Source: Alphaproteobacteria bacterium (lineage in GTDB: Bacteria > Pseudomonadota > Alphaproteobacteria > RF32 > CAG-239). Taken from it: a DNA stretch of 64,000 nucleotides. Every line of letters begins with the position of its first letter. The first letter of the stretch is position 1. Position numbers and translations under genes: made by a program. Below are positions 25,191 through 34,700 of the stretch, piece after piece. Location of the stretch: NCBI GenBank assembly GCA_017935485.1, contig JAGBHO010000016.1, forward strand, positions 1 through 64,000, read 5' to 3'. Under the pieces are notes generated by a model, which was given only the letters and a program-made list of their open reading frames with translations, was not told the DNA's origin and did no database searches.

Positions 25191-25844
25191 TCAACTGTTT
25201 CGCTCAAAAACAAAGTTATGCCCGTCAAATTTTGCAACGGCATTTTGTTTTGTCAGAGGGATTGTCTGCGGTTCGTGCAGCTCGAAAAATATTTTTCCGG
25301 CCGCCCACTGGCAATTCAAACCGGTCAAAAGCCGCAGATACGAATTCTCAAACACGCCGTAAAACGGAAAATCATTAAACAGCCCCGGCTGCAGCCTCAA
25401 TTCTCCGCGCCAGACCGCATCCCAATACGCACCGTCCTTCTCGGTCAGCAAAAAGGCCTGAGCTTTTTGCAGTGCCGCCTGTTCGTTCACCGGAAAAGTA
25501 TAGTCTTCTTTATAATCCAGATAGAACCGGTAACAGCCCAGACGCTTTCTGATCGTAAAACGCAGAAACCCGTTTTCAACATATTCCTTATCAAAAACCA
25601 CAGGCCCTTTAGGCAACTGTTCGGCGCCGTCAATATAGGGAAGAACCTGCTTTTCGTTCGTATCCGGACGCCAGACCCAAAAAGACTTGCTGCCGTCAGA
25701 CTTCATAACCTCAACCGCAAACACATAATACCCGTCCTTACGGAAAAGATTTAATTCCCCTGCCGTTTCAAACAAACCGTTTTGCTTGTTCTTTGCAAAA
25801 AATGCAATAAGGCTTTCTCTGATTTTTTCTGTACTCAGTTTCAT
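25191..25844 (-). CDS. Hypothetical protein, 217 aa
   Basis: A soluble alpha/beta protein without signal peptide, rich in aromatic residues (SFWVWRPDTNEKQVLPYI, CYRFYLDYKEDYTF). No family is recognised. It has a strong predicted promoter, an SD-less AT-rich leader and its own terminator, like the other orphan genes. Confidence 0.65.
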   Translation of the reverse strand: MKLSTEKIRESLIAFFAKNKQNGLFETAGELNLFRKDGYYVFAVEVMKSDGSKSFWVWRPDTNEKQVLPYIDGAEQLPKGPVVFDKEYVENGFLRFTIRKRLGCYRFYLDYKEDYTFPVNEQAALQKAQAFLLTEKDGAYWDAVWRGELRLQPGLFNDFPFYGVFENSYLRLLTGLNCQWAAGKIFFELHEPQTIPLTKQNAVAKFDGHNFVFERNS

Positions 25845-25883
25845 ATGTAAATAATTTAAATGATAATAAAATAATGTTCGGGA

Positions 25884-25911
25884 ACTATAACATCTTTAAT
25901 TCAAACGTCAA
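25884..25911 (-). promoter_or_regulatory. Predicted promoter of the 217-aa orphan gene
   Basis: Minus strand TTGACG, 16 nt, TATAGT. Confidence 0.6.
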
Positions 25912-25954
25912 GTCTCCCGAACCGGTAACCTCAAACACATATTATAAACGATTG

Positions 25955-26812
25955 TTACAACCCCTGCCCTTCCGTTCCGTCAGACGCCTCGCTCCCCGCA
26001 TTCCCGTCTTTCTCCTGCAGACCGTCGCCTTCCGGTGTTTTTTCTGCATTTGCGCCGGCATTTTCTCCGGCTCCGGCTTCAGCCTTCGTCATACTTCCGT
26101 CTTCCGCCGGTTCTTCATCCTCAGCGGGGCTGCTTTTGCCTTCCGCTTCGGCGGCATTATCCCTGCCTTCAGACTGCATATCGTCTCCGCCGACCTCATC
26201 TGCAGAAACGCTTTCACTAGCCGGAGCGGTATTCTCTTCCGGATAATATTTTTCTTTCACCGCTTTAATTTTTTCCTCTTTTTCTGAAGAGGTTAAGGCC
26301 GGATTTTCGTTAATTTCCTTAACTTCGGCTTCCGCCGCCACTGCCTTTGCAATCATCTCGTCATGCAAGGCCTCCTGCTCCGGCGTTAACACCGGCAAAG
26401 GCTCGCCGTATTGTGCCACGTCAGGATTGCGGTCTTTTCTGGACGGCTCTTCGCGATAAGCCTGACGGGCATAATATTCCTGCAGTTCGGCGCTGTTAAC
26501 CTTGCCGTCGCGATTGGTGTCCATTTCTTTAAACTGTTCTTCCGGCGTTTTGTAAGTTCCGTTTTTTTTGGCTGCGCGGATTTCTTTTTCTTCCCGCCGG
26601 CTGAGCTTCAGATTTTTCAAATCGGAAAGCGTAAATTCCTTATCATCGCCGGAAATTCCCATCCGCCTCATCATGGACTTGGTTTCCCTGTCACCCAGAC
26701 GCTGATATTTGTCTTCATAAGACTTGGAAAGATAACTCTTGGCAACGGCCTGCCCGAACAATGCTCCCGACAAAACCGCACCGGCCGCCAACATCAGAAA
26801 AAATCTTTTCAT
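25955..26812 (-). CDS. Secreted EF-hand protein with acidic tail
   Basis: The 285-aa protein has a signal peptide ending QAVA-KS (about residue 24). One canonical EF-hand loop, DTNRDGKVNSAE (98-109), has all calcium-coordinating positions. From about residue 195 the chain is a low-complexity Glu/Ala/Gly/Asp-rich tail. GGAGAG precedes the ATG. Likely a periplasmic or surface Ca2+-binding protein. It lies 11 nt upstream of... the lolD end on the same strand, so it follows lolC/E-lolD in a possible operon. Confidence 0.75.
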   Translation of the reverse strand: MKRFFLMLAAGAVLSGALFGQAVAKSYLSKSYEDKYQRLGDRETKSMMRRMGISGDDKEFTLSDLKNLKLSRREEKEIRAAKKNGTYKTPEEQFKEMDTNRDGKVNSAELQEYYARQAYREEPSRKDRNPDVAQYGEPLPVLTPEQEALHDEMIAKAVAAEAEVKEINENPALTSSEKEEKIKAVKEKYYPEENTAPASESVSADEVGGDDMQSEGRDNAAEAEGKSSPAEDEEPAEDGSMTKAEAGAGENAGANAEKTPEGDGLQEKDGNAGSEASDGTEGQGL

Positions 26813-26823
26813 TTTCTCTCCGC

Positions 26824-27546
26824 TTAATAAAAATTCTCGTTTTTGATAAAGCTTGACGCCCGCATATCAATCAGCTTGCCGTCTTTAAGGGTGACTTTCC
26901 GATCCATCTTGTCAGCCAGCTCAAAATTATGCGTTGCAATCAGCGCCGACAATTTTGTTTCTTTCACAATCGACAACAACTCCAGAAAAACCCCTTCCGA
27001 CGTCCGCGGATCCAGATTTCCCGTCGGTTCGTCCGCCAACAGCAGTTTGGGAGAATTCGCCAAAGCCCGTGCAATCGCTACCCGCTGCTGTTCTCCGCCG
27101 GAAAGCTCGCTCGGCCTGTGTGCCAGACGCCGGCCCAAACCCAACCGGTTCAACAGCCATTTGGCCTTTTCATTGGCCACTTTCTGCCCCACGCCTGCAA
27201 TCAGCTGCGGAAGCGCCACATTTTCGGTCGCCGAAAAATCTCCGAGCAGGTTATGATACTGGTACACAAATCCCAGATAGTCCCGCCGCAAACCGGTACG
27301 GGCGTTATCGCCGAGCTTGCTGCATTTCTGCCCGTCCAGCCAAACATCGCCTTTTGTCGGCTTTTCCAACAGGCCGGCAATCTGAAGCAGCGTCGACTTC
27401 CCGGAACCGGACGGCCCGATAAGCGCCACAATCTCCCCGGGAGCAATGGCAAAATCCACACCTTTCAAAACTTCCAGCTTGGCAGAACCCTGCTTAAAAG
27501 TTTTGACCACGTTTTTAAGTTCTAAAGTCGGCATTTGTTTATTCAT
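26824..27546 (-). CDS. lolD: Lipoprotein-releasing ABC transporter ATP-binding protein
   Basis: LolD powers release of outer-membrane lipoproteins from the inner membrane to LolA. The 240-aa protein has Walker [10 protein letters not shown] (44-52), the Q-loop in [10 protein letters not shown], the signature LSGGEQQR and Walker [12 protein letters not shown]. The start at 27546 overlaps the permease stop by 8 nt, so translation is coupled. A long in-frame N-terminal extension inside the permease gene is rejected. Confidence 0.94.
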   Translation of the reverse strand: MNKQMPTLELKNVVKTFKQGSAKLEVLKGVDFAIAPGEIVALIGPSGSGKSTLLQIAGLLEKPTKGDVWLDGQKCSKLGDNARTGLRRDYLGFVYQYHNLLGDFSATENVALPQLIAGVGQKVANEKAKWLLNRLGLGRRLAHRPSELSGGEQQRVAIARALANSPKLLLADEPTGNLDPRTSEGVFLELLSIVKETKLSALIATHNFELADKMDRKVTLKDGKLIDMRASSFIKNENFY

Positions 27547-28786
27547 AACGCAGCGCCTCCACCGGATCAAATTTTGCGGCCCGATAAGCCGGATACAAGG
27601 TTGCCAGAAAAGACAACAACAAAGAGATTGACGCAACCACGGACACTTCCGTCACATCGACTTTTGCCGGCAGTTTTGACAAGAAATAAATCTCGGCCGA
27701 AAACAGCTCGCGTCCGGAAAGTCCTTCCAAAAACTGGCGGATGGTCTCAATATTATAACAAACCAGCAGCCCCAAAATCACGCCCAAAATAGTCCCGACC
27801 ACGCCGATGAACGCGCCGTCCAGAAAGAAAATCCGCATAATGGAACCTTTGCCGGCGCCCATCGTCCGCAAAACGGCAATATCCCGCCCTTTGTCTTTCA
27901 CCAGCATAATCAGTCCGGTAATAATGTTAAAAGCGGCCACCAGAATAATCATGGTCAAAATCAAAAACATCACGTTTCTTTCCACGTCAATGGCATTAAA
28001 GAAAGCGGCATTTGTCTGCTTCCAGTCAAAGACATAAGCCCCTCCGCCGATACTTTCCTCAATGGCACGCCTTACCGGCCGCAGCATATTTTCATCGTCC
28101 AGCGTCACGTCAATATGGCTGACGGCGCCTTTCATGCCAAAATAAGTCTGCGCGGTCTCCAAAGGCATAAAAATATAGTTGGCGTCATATTCAAACATTC
28201 CGACCTCAAACGTGCCGATCACCTTATAAGATTTCATCCGCGGCACGGTACCGAAAGCCGTCACTTTGCCGTTGGGAGAAATCAGCGTAATTTCATCCCC
28301 CGGCACAATTCCCATTTTATTGGCCAAACGGGAACCGACAATCACGCTGTTGCCCTCAAATTCTTCCATATTCACCAGAGAAAGCGCCGTTTTCAACACC
28401 GGCCGCCGAAGCAGATCCTGCCGGCTGATTCCGCGCACCATAGCGCCCTCCGCCGCTTTTCCGGCTGAAACCAGCAGTTGGTTCTCAATCATCGGAATCA
28501 CAAACTTCACATGCTCAAACTCGCCGATTTCCTTAACGGCCGTTTTGTAATTGTTAAAAGGATAGCCGGCCGGCGACATAATTCCGATATGGCCGTTCAA
28601 ACCGAGAATACGGGACAAAAGCTCCTGCCGGAAGCCGTTCATCACCGACATCACGATAATCAGCGTTGCCACCCCGAGCGCGATTCCGGTAAAAGCAAAA
28701 CCGGTAATCACTGAAATAAAGCCCTCTTTGCGCTTGGCCCGCAAATACCTTTTGGCCACAAAACGTTCAAATTTTGAAAAAAGCAT
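27539..28786 (-). CDS. lolC: Lipoprotein-releasing ABC transporter permease (LolC/LolE family)
   Basis: The 415-aa permease has one N-terminal membrane helix, a large periplasmic MacB-type domain (about 50-260) and three C-terminal helices ending in [18 protein letters not shown], the hallmark of LolC/E. Only one permease gene is present, which fits organisms with a LolF-type homodimer. The start at 28786 follows GGGAGAG; an upstream TTG is rejected. Confidence 0.92.
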   Translation of the reverse strand: MLFSKFERFVAKRYLRAKRKEGFISVITGFAFTGIALGVATLIIVMSVMNGFRQELLSRILGLNGHIGIMSPAGYPFNNYKTAVKEIGEFEHVKFVIPMIENQLLVSAGKAAEGAMVRGISRQDLLRRPVLKTALSLVNMEEFEGNSVIVGSRLANKMGIVPGDEITLISPNGKVTAFGTVPRMKSYKVIGTFEVGMFEYDANYIFMPLETAQTYFGMKGAVSHIDVTLDDENMLRPVRRAIEESIGGGAYVFDWKQTNAAFFNAIDVERNVMFLILTMIILVAAFNIITGLIMLVKDKGRDIAVLRTMGAGKGSIMRIFFLDGAFIGVVGTILGVILGLLVCYNIETIRQFLEGLSGRELFSAEIYFLSKLPAKVDVTEVSVVASISLLLSFLATLYPAYRAAKFDPVEALRYE

Positions 28787-28942
28787 GCACAAATCTCTCC
28801 CTGAATCCTGCTTTATTTATAAGGACAATCTGCATCTTTTGCAACCACTCATCCGGCAATGTGTATAAAAATTCTCACTTTTAATACTTTTCTAAACATT
28901 CGTAACATAGAATAGTTTTATCTGGCTCAATAGGAAATAACA

Positions 28943-30415
28943 ATGGCAAAATATAAAAACATTCTGCTCACCACAGCATTTTTGTTTTTTCTGGGAATAC
29001 AAGACGGCATCCTCGGACAAACGGTTTTAAAAACGGCTGACAACTTTTTCTTCTGGCTGATATCTGCTCTTGGCGCAATGTTTTGGGGGGCTTTGCTGTT
29101 CCTTCCGCGTTTTGCCTATATATTGCTTCTGCTTTTTCAATCCGTTCTTTTCGGCATCGTCTTCATCTGGCACAAATATTTCAAAGATGCCATGCCGTTT
29201 GAACTGTTATGGCAGCGTTTTTCGGTCGGTCTGGATTTTGCAAAAAAATCAACCGAAACATTCAGCTCTCCGGTTTTATGGCTGATTTTGGGCATGGGAC
29301 TTGTAAATATTGCGGTTTACTTATTGTCATCCCGCCGCATTCGTAAAATCTATGCCGTTTATTTTCTCATTCCGCTAAGCTTATTCTATTTTTTCGTCTT
29401 CAACATTGCCGGCATTCTCCGCCCGATTGCCTTTGATGAAGATGCCTGCAAATATTTAGGCTACAAAACCTGCTGGCTTCATGAGCTCGCCTGCAAAATA
29501 AAATACGAAAACAAAACGGAAGACATTATAAAACAACTAAACAAACTTCCGCCCGCAGTACCGGCAGCTCCGACGGCCAGCCGTCATGTTTATGTCATTC
29601 AGGTTGAAACTCTGGTATATGACGTGCTCAACAAAAGACTTCCGGACGGACGGGAAATCACACCCTATTTAAATCGCCTGTCACAAAACGGCAAAATTTA
29701 TCACATAAAAGAATTCAAACACACCGCCAGCGCCAACACAGATTTTGCGGTCAACCTCGGCATGCCGATACCGGAAGGCTTTATCAACCACAATATATAC
29801 AATGTTTTTTATGAACAAATTGCGCCGGAAGACATTTATCCTTATACGGAAACATTAGCGCAAAAAGCTCAAAAAAAAGGGTTTTCCACGTTCTTTTACC
29901 ACAACTACCTCGGTACGTTTTTTAACCGCCGCCCTCACGTCACCGGCCAGGGATATGAGAACATATTTTTTTCCGAAGAGATGGATAACCTGGGATATCA
30001 GGAAGAACTCTGGGGATATTCCGACAAAGACCTGACAGACTTTATTCTGAAAAAACAAAAAGGACAATCAGATAAAGCTCTGTTTACTTATATCATCACG
30101 GTCAGCTCGCACGCAGACTTCATCCTCTTGCACAACCCTGAGCCGTTACTGCCCAACGCCAAAGAGCCTGTCGAAAATTATTACAACGCCATAAACTTCG
30201 TCGACAAGGCGCTAAAAAAATTGATAACAGAAAGCCCCGAAGATTCACTGTTCTTTATCTTCGGAGATCATGATTCGGAACAAATATCAGCCAATTCTGT
30301 TCCGTTCATCATCTACAGCAAACAAAAGCGGCTGTCTGCACAAGGCGGAAAAATCACAACGGACCAAATGATTGCCCTTATCCACGCCCAAGTAGAAAAT
30401 GCTGACATAAAATAA
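28943..30415 (+). CDS. Membrane sulfatase / LTA-synthase-like phosphotransferase
   Basis: The 490-aa protein has about five N-terminal membrane helices (roughly 8-160) and an extracytoplasmic alkaline-phosphatase-superfamily domain. Visible metal/catalytic motifs are YVIQVET (Glu222), ANTDF (Thr266 as likely nucleophile) and FGDHD (441-444). The architecture matches LtaS, OpgB and lipid A/LPS phosphoethanolamine or phosphoglycerol transferases. In a Gram-negative cell, modification of glucans or surface polysaccharide with phosphoglycerol is more likely than LTA synthesis. It appears monocistronic. Confidence 0.8.
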   Translation: MAKYKNILLTTAFLFFLGIQDGILGQTVLKTADNFFFWLISALGAMFWGALLFLPRFAYILLLLFQSVLFGIVFIWHKYFKDAMPFELLWQRFSVGLDFAKKSTETFSSPVLWLILGMGLVNIAVYLLSSRRIRKIYAVYFLIPLSLFYFFVFNIAGILRPIAFDEDACKYLGYKTCWLHELACKIKYENKTEDIIKQLNKLPPAVPAAPTASRHVYVIQVETLVYDVLNKRLPDGREITPYLNRLSQNGKIYHIKEFKHTASANTDFAVNLGMPIPEGFINHNIYNVFYEQIAPEDIYPYTETLAQKAQKKGFSTFFYHNYLGTFFNRRPHVTGQGYENIFFSEEMDNLGYQEELWGYSDKDLTDFILKKQKGQSDKALFTYIITVSSHADFILLHNPEPLLPNAKEPVENYYNAINFVDKALKKLITESPEDSLFFIFGDHDSEQISANSVPFIIYSKQKRLSAQGGKITTDQMIALIHAQVENADIK

Positions 30416-30417
30416 GC

Positions 30418-31314
30418 TTACCGGCCGCGGACCTGCTGCCAGAGGAACTGTCCGAAAAATTCGGCGGCATAATTTTTATTTTTGGCGGCATTTCGGGCAG
30501 AATCACGCATATGTTCTATCTTAGGCTCTTTAGAAGCTTCAAACATCTGCCGGTATGAAAGCTTGATATCGTCTATCATCGCATTATTGTAACGCACAAA
30601 CTCCCTCATTTGCAAAATATCTGACATCAGGCGGAAAGCCTCGTTGTCTTTGCGATAGTACGGCCGGCTTCCCCAGTAACTGTCTTTGGCAGCAGACGGG
30701 ATTTCTGCAATTCTGCGCTCCAAATCCGAGTCGGATTCATCCAAAAGGTTCGCTCGCTCTGTCCCGTAACGATAAGCCTGCCGCGCAACTTTTTCCACAA
30801 CCAAATCACGAAAAATTTTTACATTGCGCAAATATCCCTCATCAGCATAAGCTGAAAGAGAATCCGCCAGCAAATCTTTCATCTCATTGCATTTTTTGTC
30901 CAGAGAATCTCTTTCGACACGGGAAAAGCGGCGGTGTCCGGCTTTCCAACCGGCTGCCAGCTTTCGGGCATCAATACTTTTAGGCTCGCGCAGGCGGAAT
31001 TTTTCAAAAGCAACCCCCGGATTATCCTCCAATCGGGCATTTCTGACCTTTTCAATCTCGCTGACTTTCAGTCCGGAGGCGTCATATTCGTAAAAACGAA
31101 ACTTATTTGCCTTGATTTTAAGCAGCTTGATTTCTTCCTGATATTTGTTTTCTTTCTGCAAAAACTCGGTTTTTAGCCTGTCAATTTCATCCTGATAAGC
31201 CGAACGCTGGTGTCTGCAGCTGAATCCCCAGACCAAAGCCGTTGCCGCCGCCGTCAGCAGCAGACGCTTAAACTTAGGCTTTTTCAGCCTTTTGAAAATC
31301 TTTTGTTCAATCAT
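30418..31314 (-). CDS. Hypothetical single-pass membrane coiled-coil protein
   Basis: The start at 31314 (MIEQKIFKRLKKPK, 298 aa) is supported by GAGG. A short positive N-terminus precedes one hydrophobic helix (LLLTAAATALVWGFSC). A charged coiled coil follows (about 38-75) and then a helical domain rich in Arg, Asp and Tyr. The Cys at the helix end does not fit a lipobox well. It is convergent with the sulfatase-like gene, with 2 nt between stops. Family not recognised. Confidence 0.65.
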   Translation of the reverse strand: MIEQKIFKRLKKPKFKRLLLTAAATALVWGFSCRHQRSAYQDEIDRLKTEFLQKENKYQEEIKLLKIKANKFRFYEYDASGLKVSEIEKVRNARLEDNPGVAFEKFRLREPKSIDARKLAAGWKAGHRRFSRVERDSLDKKCNEMKDLLADSLSAYADEGYLRNVKIFRDLVVEKVARQAYRYGTERANLLDESDSDLERRIAEIPSAAKDSYWGSRPYYRKDNEAFRLMSDILQMREFVRYNNAMIDDIKLSYRQMFEASKEPKIEHMRDSARNAAKNKNYAAEFFGQFLWQQVRGR

Positions 31315-31666
31315 TGGAGCCTCTTTGCGATTCGTAATACCGTTACTATAACGCTTCCGACACAAAATTCAACAATTTTGTCACATAGAAGCAATGAAGA
31401 ACCGTTTCTCTTCTTAATGGAAGATTAACAAAATTTTATATTTTTTATCGATTCGCATACTTTTTTCACTTGTCAGGAGTCCGGATTTATGGTATAAATA
31501 ATATTGACAAAACATATTACTATATTTTCATACTATTTTGGAGCGAATGGTATTCTACATATCATTTCTTATTATTTTCAGTTAAAACTAAATTTTGAAA
31601 TATCAATACCTTAGTTTATGCTCCTGACCGATTTCTCATCTGTTTAATTAAAAAAAATTTCATCTT
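31315..31666. other. Intergenic region before the repeat lipoprotein
   Basis: This AT-rich 350-bp stretch between divergent genes holds TTGACA at 31504-31509 with no perfectly spaced -10 (CATACT 19 nt downstream). It also has a distant inverted repeat GTCAGGAG (31472-31479) and CTCCTGAC (31621-31628). The lipoprotein leader is long and lacks an SD. Confidence 0.5.
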
Positions 31667-33064
31667 ATGAATAAAAAAATTAATTTTACAGGGATTTTGG
31701 TCAGCATGCTGATCGCCCTGGTAGCTGTATTTTTCACATCTTGCGCAGACAGCGATGTTTACGGATTAGATGAAAAAATAATAGAACAACCGGCTCAGCC
31801 TTCTGAACCGATTGCTCCGGTTGATACAATCGTATCTGTAACTATCGATGCAGACTATTCTTTAGTTTGTGTTGATTCAACAGACTACGAAGCCGGCGCT
31901 TCCTTCAAATATGAAGGCAAAGGCTTCTGGTGGTTTGAATTAAAGGATGGTTCTTCCAAGAAAAGTGACGAGTTCTCTTGGAACTTCAACACAACTTTGT
32001 CTTGGACACCTGAGAGATTTATCATTCGCGAGAATGAGAAGATTTCTCTGCAGGGAGTAACTGTTAACCCGGTAAGCAACGGCATCAACGCTGTTGTTAA
32101 TTTCGATCAGAACCTTAGCTTTGATGTTAAGGCTCGCACCGAAATGCCGGAAAATGTTAAAGTTGAAGGTTTTGAAGTTACATATCCCACAGTAAAATGT
32201 GTGGATATCAAGGTTTTGGAAGATGAAATCAGCTATACTGAGCTTGCTCAGGAAGCTGTCAGCGGTAAGTTGATGGATTGCTGGTTTGTAGAAATTCCGT
32301 GTTTGGCTATTTATGACAATGGTGATGCACATCGCTTTGTCATGACAGTTAAGATCGGTAAAGGTGCTTATGTTGAGCCTGATCAGCCCAACGTACCCGA
32401 TACCCCGGATCCTACTCCAACTCCCGAGGAACCTGAAACTCCGGTAACTCCTGAGGAACCTGAAACTCCGGTAACTCCCGAGGAACCCGAAACTCCGGTA
32501 ACTCCTGAGGAACCTGAAACTCCGGTAACTCCCGAGGAACCTGAAACTCCGGTAACTCCTGAGGAACCTGAAACTCCGGTAACTCCCGAGGAACCTGAAA
32601 CTCCGGTAACTCCCGAGGAACCCGAAACTCCGGTAACTCCTGAAGAGCCCGAAACTCCGGCACAGCCAAGTATTGATGTTTATGTTCCGTCTCAGATGGG
32701 CAGCATCATTTCAGCCGTTAAAACTATCGTTATTCGCGGTGGCGATGTAAAGAGTCAGACAACTTGTCTCTCTATCATTTGCGCAAACGGTGTTTACGCA
32801 AACATCGACGGTTCTTGGTATACATGGATGGGTACAAGCGCTATTTCTGCTACAAGCGGAAACGGTTCTTGGCAGCCGGCTGACATCCAGTGGTTCAACG
32901 GAAGCAATTCCAATGACGGCTGGTTGTATATGGGCAATGGTGCGACACAGGTATCCAAAGCAATGGTCATCACTTTCGCCAGCGGAACTCCGATGTTGGG
33001 TTCTTACAGCGGAAATGCTGACGGCACAATCACAATTGACGGTGTTGTTTACGGCATCCGTTAA
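31667..33064 (+). CDS. Surface lipoprotein A with ETPVTPEEP stalk
   Basis: The 465-aa protein has a lipoprotein signal (VAVFFTSC, Cys26) followed by ADSDVYGL. An N-terminal beta-rich domain (about 45-235) comes next. A Pro/Glu stalk of nine 9-residue units TPEEPETPV follows, and then a C-terminal domain of about 125 residues ending [12 protein letters not shown]. Both the post-lipobox motif and the C-terminal domain recur in lipoprotein B (34701-37997). The stalk would project the C-terminal domain from the membrane. The look is closer to Bacteroidota surface lipoproteins than to typical alphaproteobacterial ones. Role unknown; adhesion or ligand binding is inference. Confidence 0.8.
   Translation: MNKKINFTGILVSMLIALVAVFFTSCADSDVYGLDEKIIEQPAQPSEPIAPVDTIVSVTIDADYSLVCVDSTDYEAGASFKYEGKGFWWFELKDGSSKKSDEFSWNFNTTLSWTPERFIIRENEKISLQGVTVNPVSNGINAVVNFDQNLSFDVKARTEMPENVKVEGFEVTYPTVKCVDIKVLEDEISYTELAQEAVSGKLMDCWFVEIPCLAIYDNGDAHRFVMTVKIGKGAYVEPDQPNVPDTPDPTPTPEEPETPVTPEEPETPVTPEEPETPVTPEEPETPVTPEEPETPVTPEEPETPVTPEEPETPVTPEEPETPVTPEEPETPAQPSIDVYVPSQMGSIISAVKTIVIRGGDVKSQTTCLSIICANGVYANIDGSWYTWMGTSAISATSGNGSWQPADIQWFNGSNSNDGWLYMGNGATQVSKAMVITFASGTPMLGSYSGNADGTITIDGVVYGIR
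32420..32662 (+). repeat. 27-bp tandem repeat, 9 copies, in lipoprotein A
   Basis: In-frame units ACTCC(C/T)GAGGAACC-type with only synonymous differences, each coding TPEEPETPV. Near-identity at DNA level makes copy-number change by slippage or recombination likely, always in frame. Confidence 0.95.
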
Positions 33065-33225
33065 TTGCTAATAAACTAAGAGCTGAGGGATTGGGGCTTT
33101 CCCGATCTTTCAGCCACAAGATATTTCTGCCGAGCACCCCTCGGCAACAAAAAAATTTAGTCTTTAATCCGCTTCACTCTCCTCTAAAAAAACACCTTGG
33201 AGGGTGGGGCACAAAAATTATTAAA
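33065..33225. other. Leader/intergenic region with hairpins between lipoprotein A and the barrel gene
   Basis: It contains an imperfect hairpin GCTGAGGGATTGGGG / CCCGATCTTTCAGC and TGCCGAG-N5-CTCGGCA (about 33133-33149). No clear T-run follows either one, so read-through into the barrel gene is plausible. GGTGGGG lies 16 nt before the next ATG, too far for an ordinary SD. Confidence 0.5.
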
Positions 33226-33909
33226 ATGAGAACAAATAAAATTTTATTAGTAGTGATGATGGTAATGGCAGTAGTTAACTTCGTAAGTGCACAATCTCGT
33301 GCAACTTACCGCGACAGTCGTAAAATTACGACCACTGCGGAAAGAAGCTACCAAACCAATGGTGAAAGCCGCCGATATTTAAAAATCGATGGCAACACAT
33401 CGTGGTACGGCAAAATTATCGGCGGATATGATCTGACCGATAAAGGCGCTCTTGGTGGCGCTGCCGTTGGTATCCGTATCAATGCAGTTCGCATTGAAGC
33501 TGAGGGTACTTGGAGCCAGGAAAACCCGTCCGCTATGGGGCTGGTTAATGTTGACCTGATTAAAGGCCGCGTTATCCCGTTCTTAACAGCGGGTGCCGGT
33601 GCCGGAAAACAGTCAACTGGTTTCCAGTTGATTGAGAATGAAAGCACTGGAGAAATCCAGGGTGTAAACGTTCTCCGGAAGTTCCAGTTCCAGGCAACAG
33701 CCGGTGCTGGAGTTTCTTTCCGAGTTGCCCCGCATTGGCAGCTGGAAGCTTCTTACCGCTTCACGTTCTATCCAAGCGAGAAATCGTATAAAAACGATCG
33801 CCCCGCTTTGGTAGAAACAGTTGGAGAAAATGCCAAAAGAACCATTATGTCAGAAGAATTACACGACTTCGGACATAGCGTTCGCATAGCCCTTAGATAT
33901 CACTTCTAA
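33226..33909 (+). CDS. Outer-membrane beta-barrel protein
   Basis: The ATG at 33226 gives a clean signal peptide (MRTNKILLVVMMVMAV, cleavage near VSAQ-SR) and a 227-aa product. The mature part has alternating hydrophobic/polar strands (GALGGAAVGIRINAVRIEAEGTW, cut here by loops) and ends in ALRYHF, with terminal Phe as expected for BAM recognition. Eight or so strands fit an OmpA/OmpW-type small barrel. It lies between the two related lipoproteins and may be their partner in the outer membrane; that is inference from position. Confidence 0.8.
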   Translation: MRTNKILLVVMMVMAVVNFVSAQSRATYRDSRKITTTAERSYQTNGESRRYLKIDGNTSWYGKIIGGYDLTDKGALGGAAVGIRINAVRIEAEGTWSQENPSAMGLVNVDLIKGRVIPFLTAGAGAGKQSTGFQLIENESTGEIQGVNVLRKFQFQATAGAGVSFRVAPHWQLEASYRFTFYPSEKSYKNDRPALVETVGENAKRTIMSEELHDFGHSVRIALRYHF

Positions 33910-33921
33910 GAGTTCTCTCAC

Positions 33922-33953
33922 AAAGAGTCGCAAACTACGGTTTGCGGCTCTTT
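33922..33953 (+). terminator. Terminator of the barrel gene
   Basis: AAGAGTCGCAAAC-TAC-GGTTTGCGGCTCTT followed by T residues (one G-T pair). Confidence 0.9.
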
Positions 33954-34133
33954 CCATTTTAAACATCTTCATCTTCCCCCTCCTCCGCCATTTTCTCCCT
34001 TTTTTTCTTTTTCTCCTCCTTTTTTACCATTCTTTCCTTCCTCTTCTTTCACAACCTTTTTCTTCTCGCCCTCCTTTCCCCTCTTTTCCTTTCAGTCATC
34101 CTGCCTTTCCTGTCATCATCCTACCCTCTACTA

Positions 34134-34203
34134 TCATCCCGAGCGGAGCCGAGGGATCTATTAAAAAGATTTCTCCACACGCTCCGCTTAGTCGAAATGA
34201 CGG
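34134..34203. repeat. REP-like element (TCATCCCGAGCGGAGC...GAAATGACGG)
   Basis: Inverted halves CGAGCGGAGC and GCTCCGCTTAGTCG flank GGATCTATTAAAAAGATTTC. The form is typical of dispersed intergenic repeats; only one clear copy occurs here. Confidence 0.55.
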
Positions 34204-34217
34204 TATGTTATAGCACT

Positions 34218-34308
34218 GTCATTCTCGGGCTGCGACCCGAGAATCCATAAAGAAACAGGCACTGTACCGGCTGTGAGATGGATTGCCGGATCGAAGTCCG
34301 GCAATGAC
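34218..34308. repeat. Composite REP-like element, copy 2 (core inverted)
   Basis: Bounded by GTCATT/AATGAC with the same outer hairpins as 6723-6812 (ATTCTCGGG/CCCGAGAAT and ATTGCCGGA/TCCGGCAAT). The segment between ATCCAT and ATGGAT matches the reverse complement of the copy-1 core (CCATAAAGAAA...GGCTGTGAGATGG). Confidence 0.85.
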
Positions 34309-34517
34309 AAATAAAGCTAATTTATTTGACTGAATTCTTCATTCCGTTCAGAATAACTGTCATTTTTCCTTCCTCTCTCCCCCTCTCTTCTCTTATTTTT
34401 CCGTCCCTTCTCCGACCTCTCCGCCCTCCTTTTCTCCAACTCGCCGCCCACAGATTCGCCAAAATTCCATATTGGACAAATATTTTACGTTTTCCTCAAA
34501 AAATTTGCATTTTTTAC

Positions 34518-34546
34518 TTGCAAGTTACCGCAAAATGTACTATATT
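34518..34546 (+). promoter_or_regulatory. Predicted promoter of lipoprotein B
   Basis: TTGCAA, 17 nt, TATATT; the start codon is about 155 nt downstream. Confidence 0.55.
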
Positions 34547-34700
34547 ATAATTCAACAAAAAATTATTATGGGACAAAATTATGATGGAATATTATTGAGC
34601 GGGAAATCTTTTCTTATAAAACAGAGATGAACACGCTAATATTTGTCCAAATTCCCAAATAATTTTTCAAAAGATTAATAACCTCAAAAATTTATTAAAG

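Larger units (their letters stand above)
33954..34700. other. Non-coding 750-bp stretch: pyrimidine tracts, REP elements, promoter
   Basis: The plus strand is almost pure pyrimidine over about 33960-34130 and again about 34345-34440. Between them lie a REP-like pair TCATCCCGAGCGGAG...GAAATGACGG (34134-34203) and the composite element at 34218-34308. The promoter of lipoprotein B is at 34518-34546, leaving a 5' leader of about 150 nt with no SD. Confidence 0.7.

Noticed and set aside
32412..32669. Minus-strand ORF of PRELPEFQV repeats opposite lipoprotein A
   Set aside because: It mirrors the 27-bp tandem repeat and has no ribosome site.
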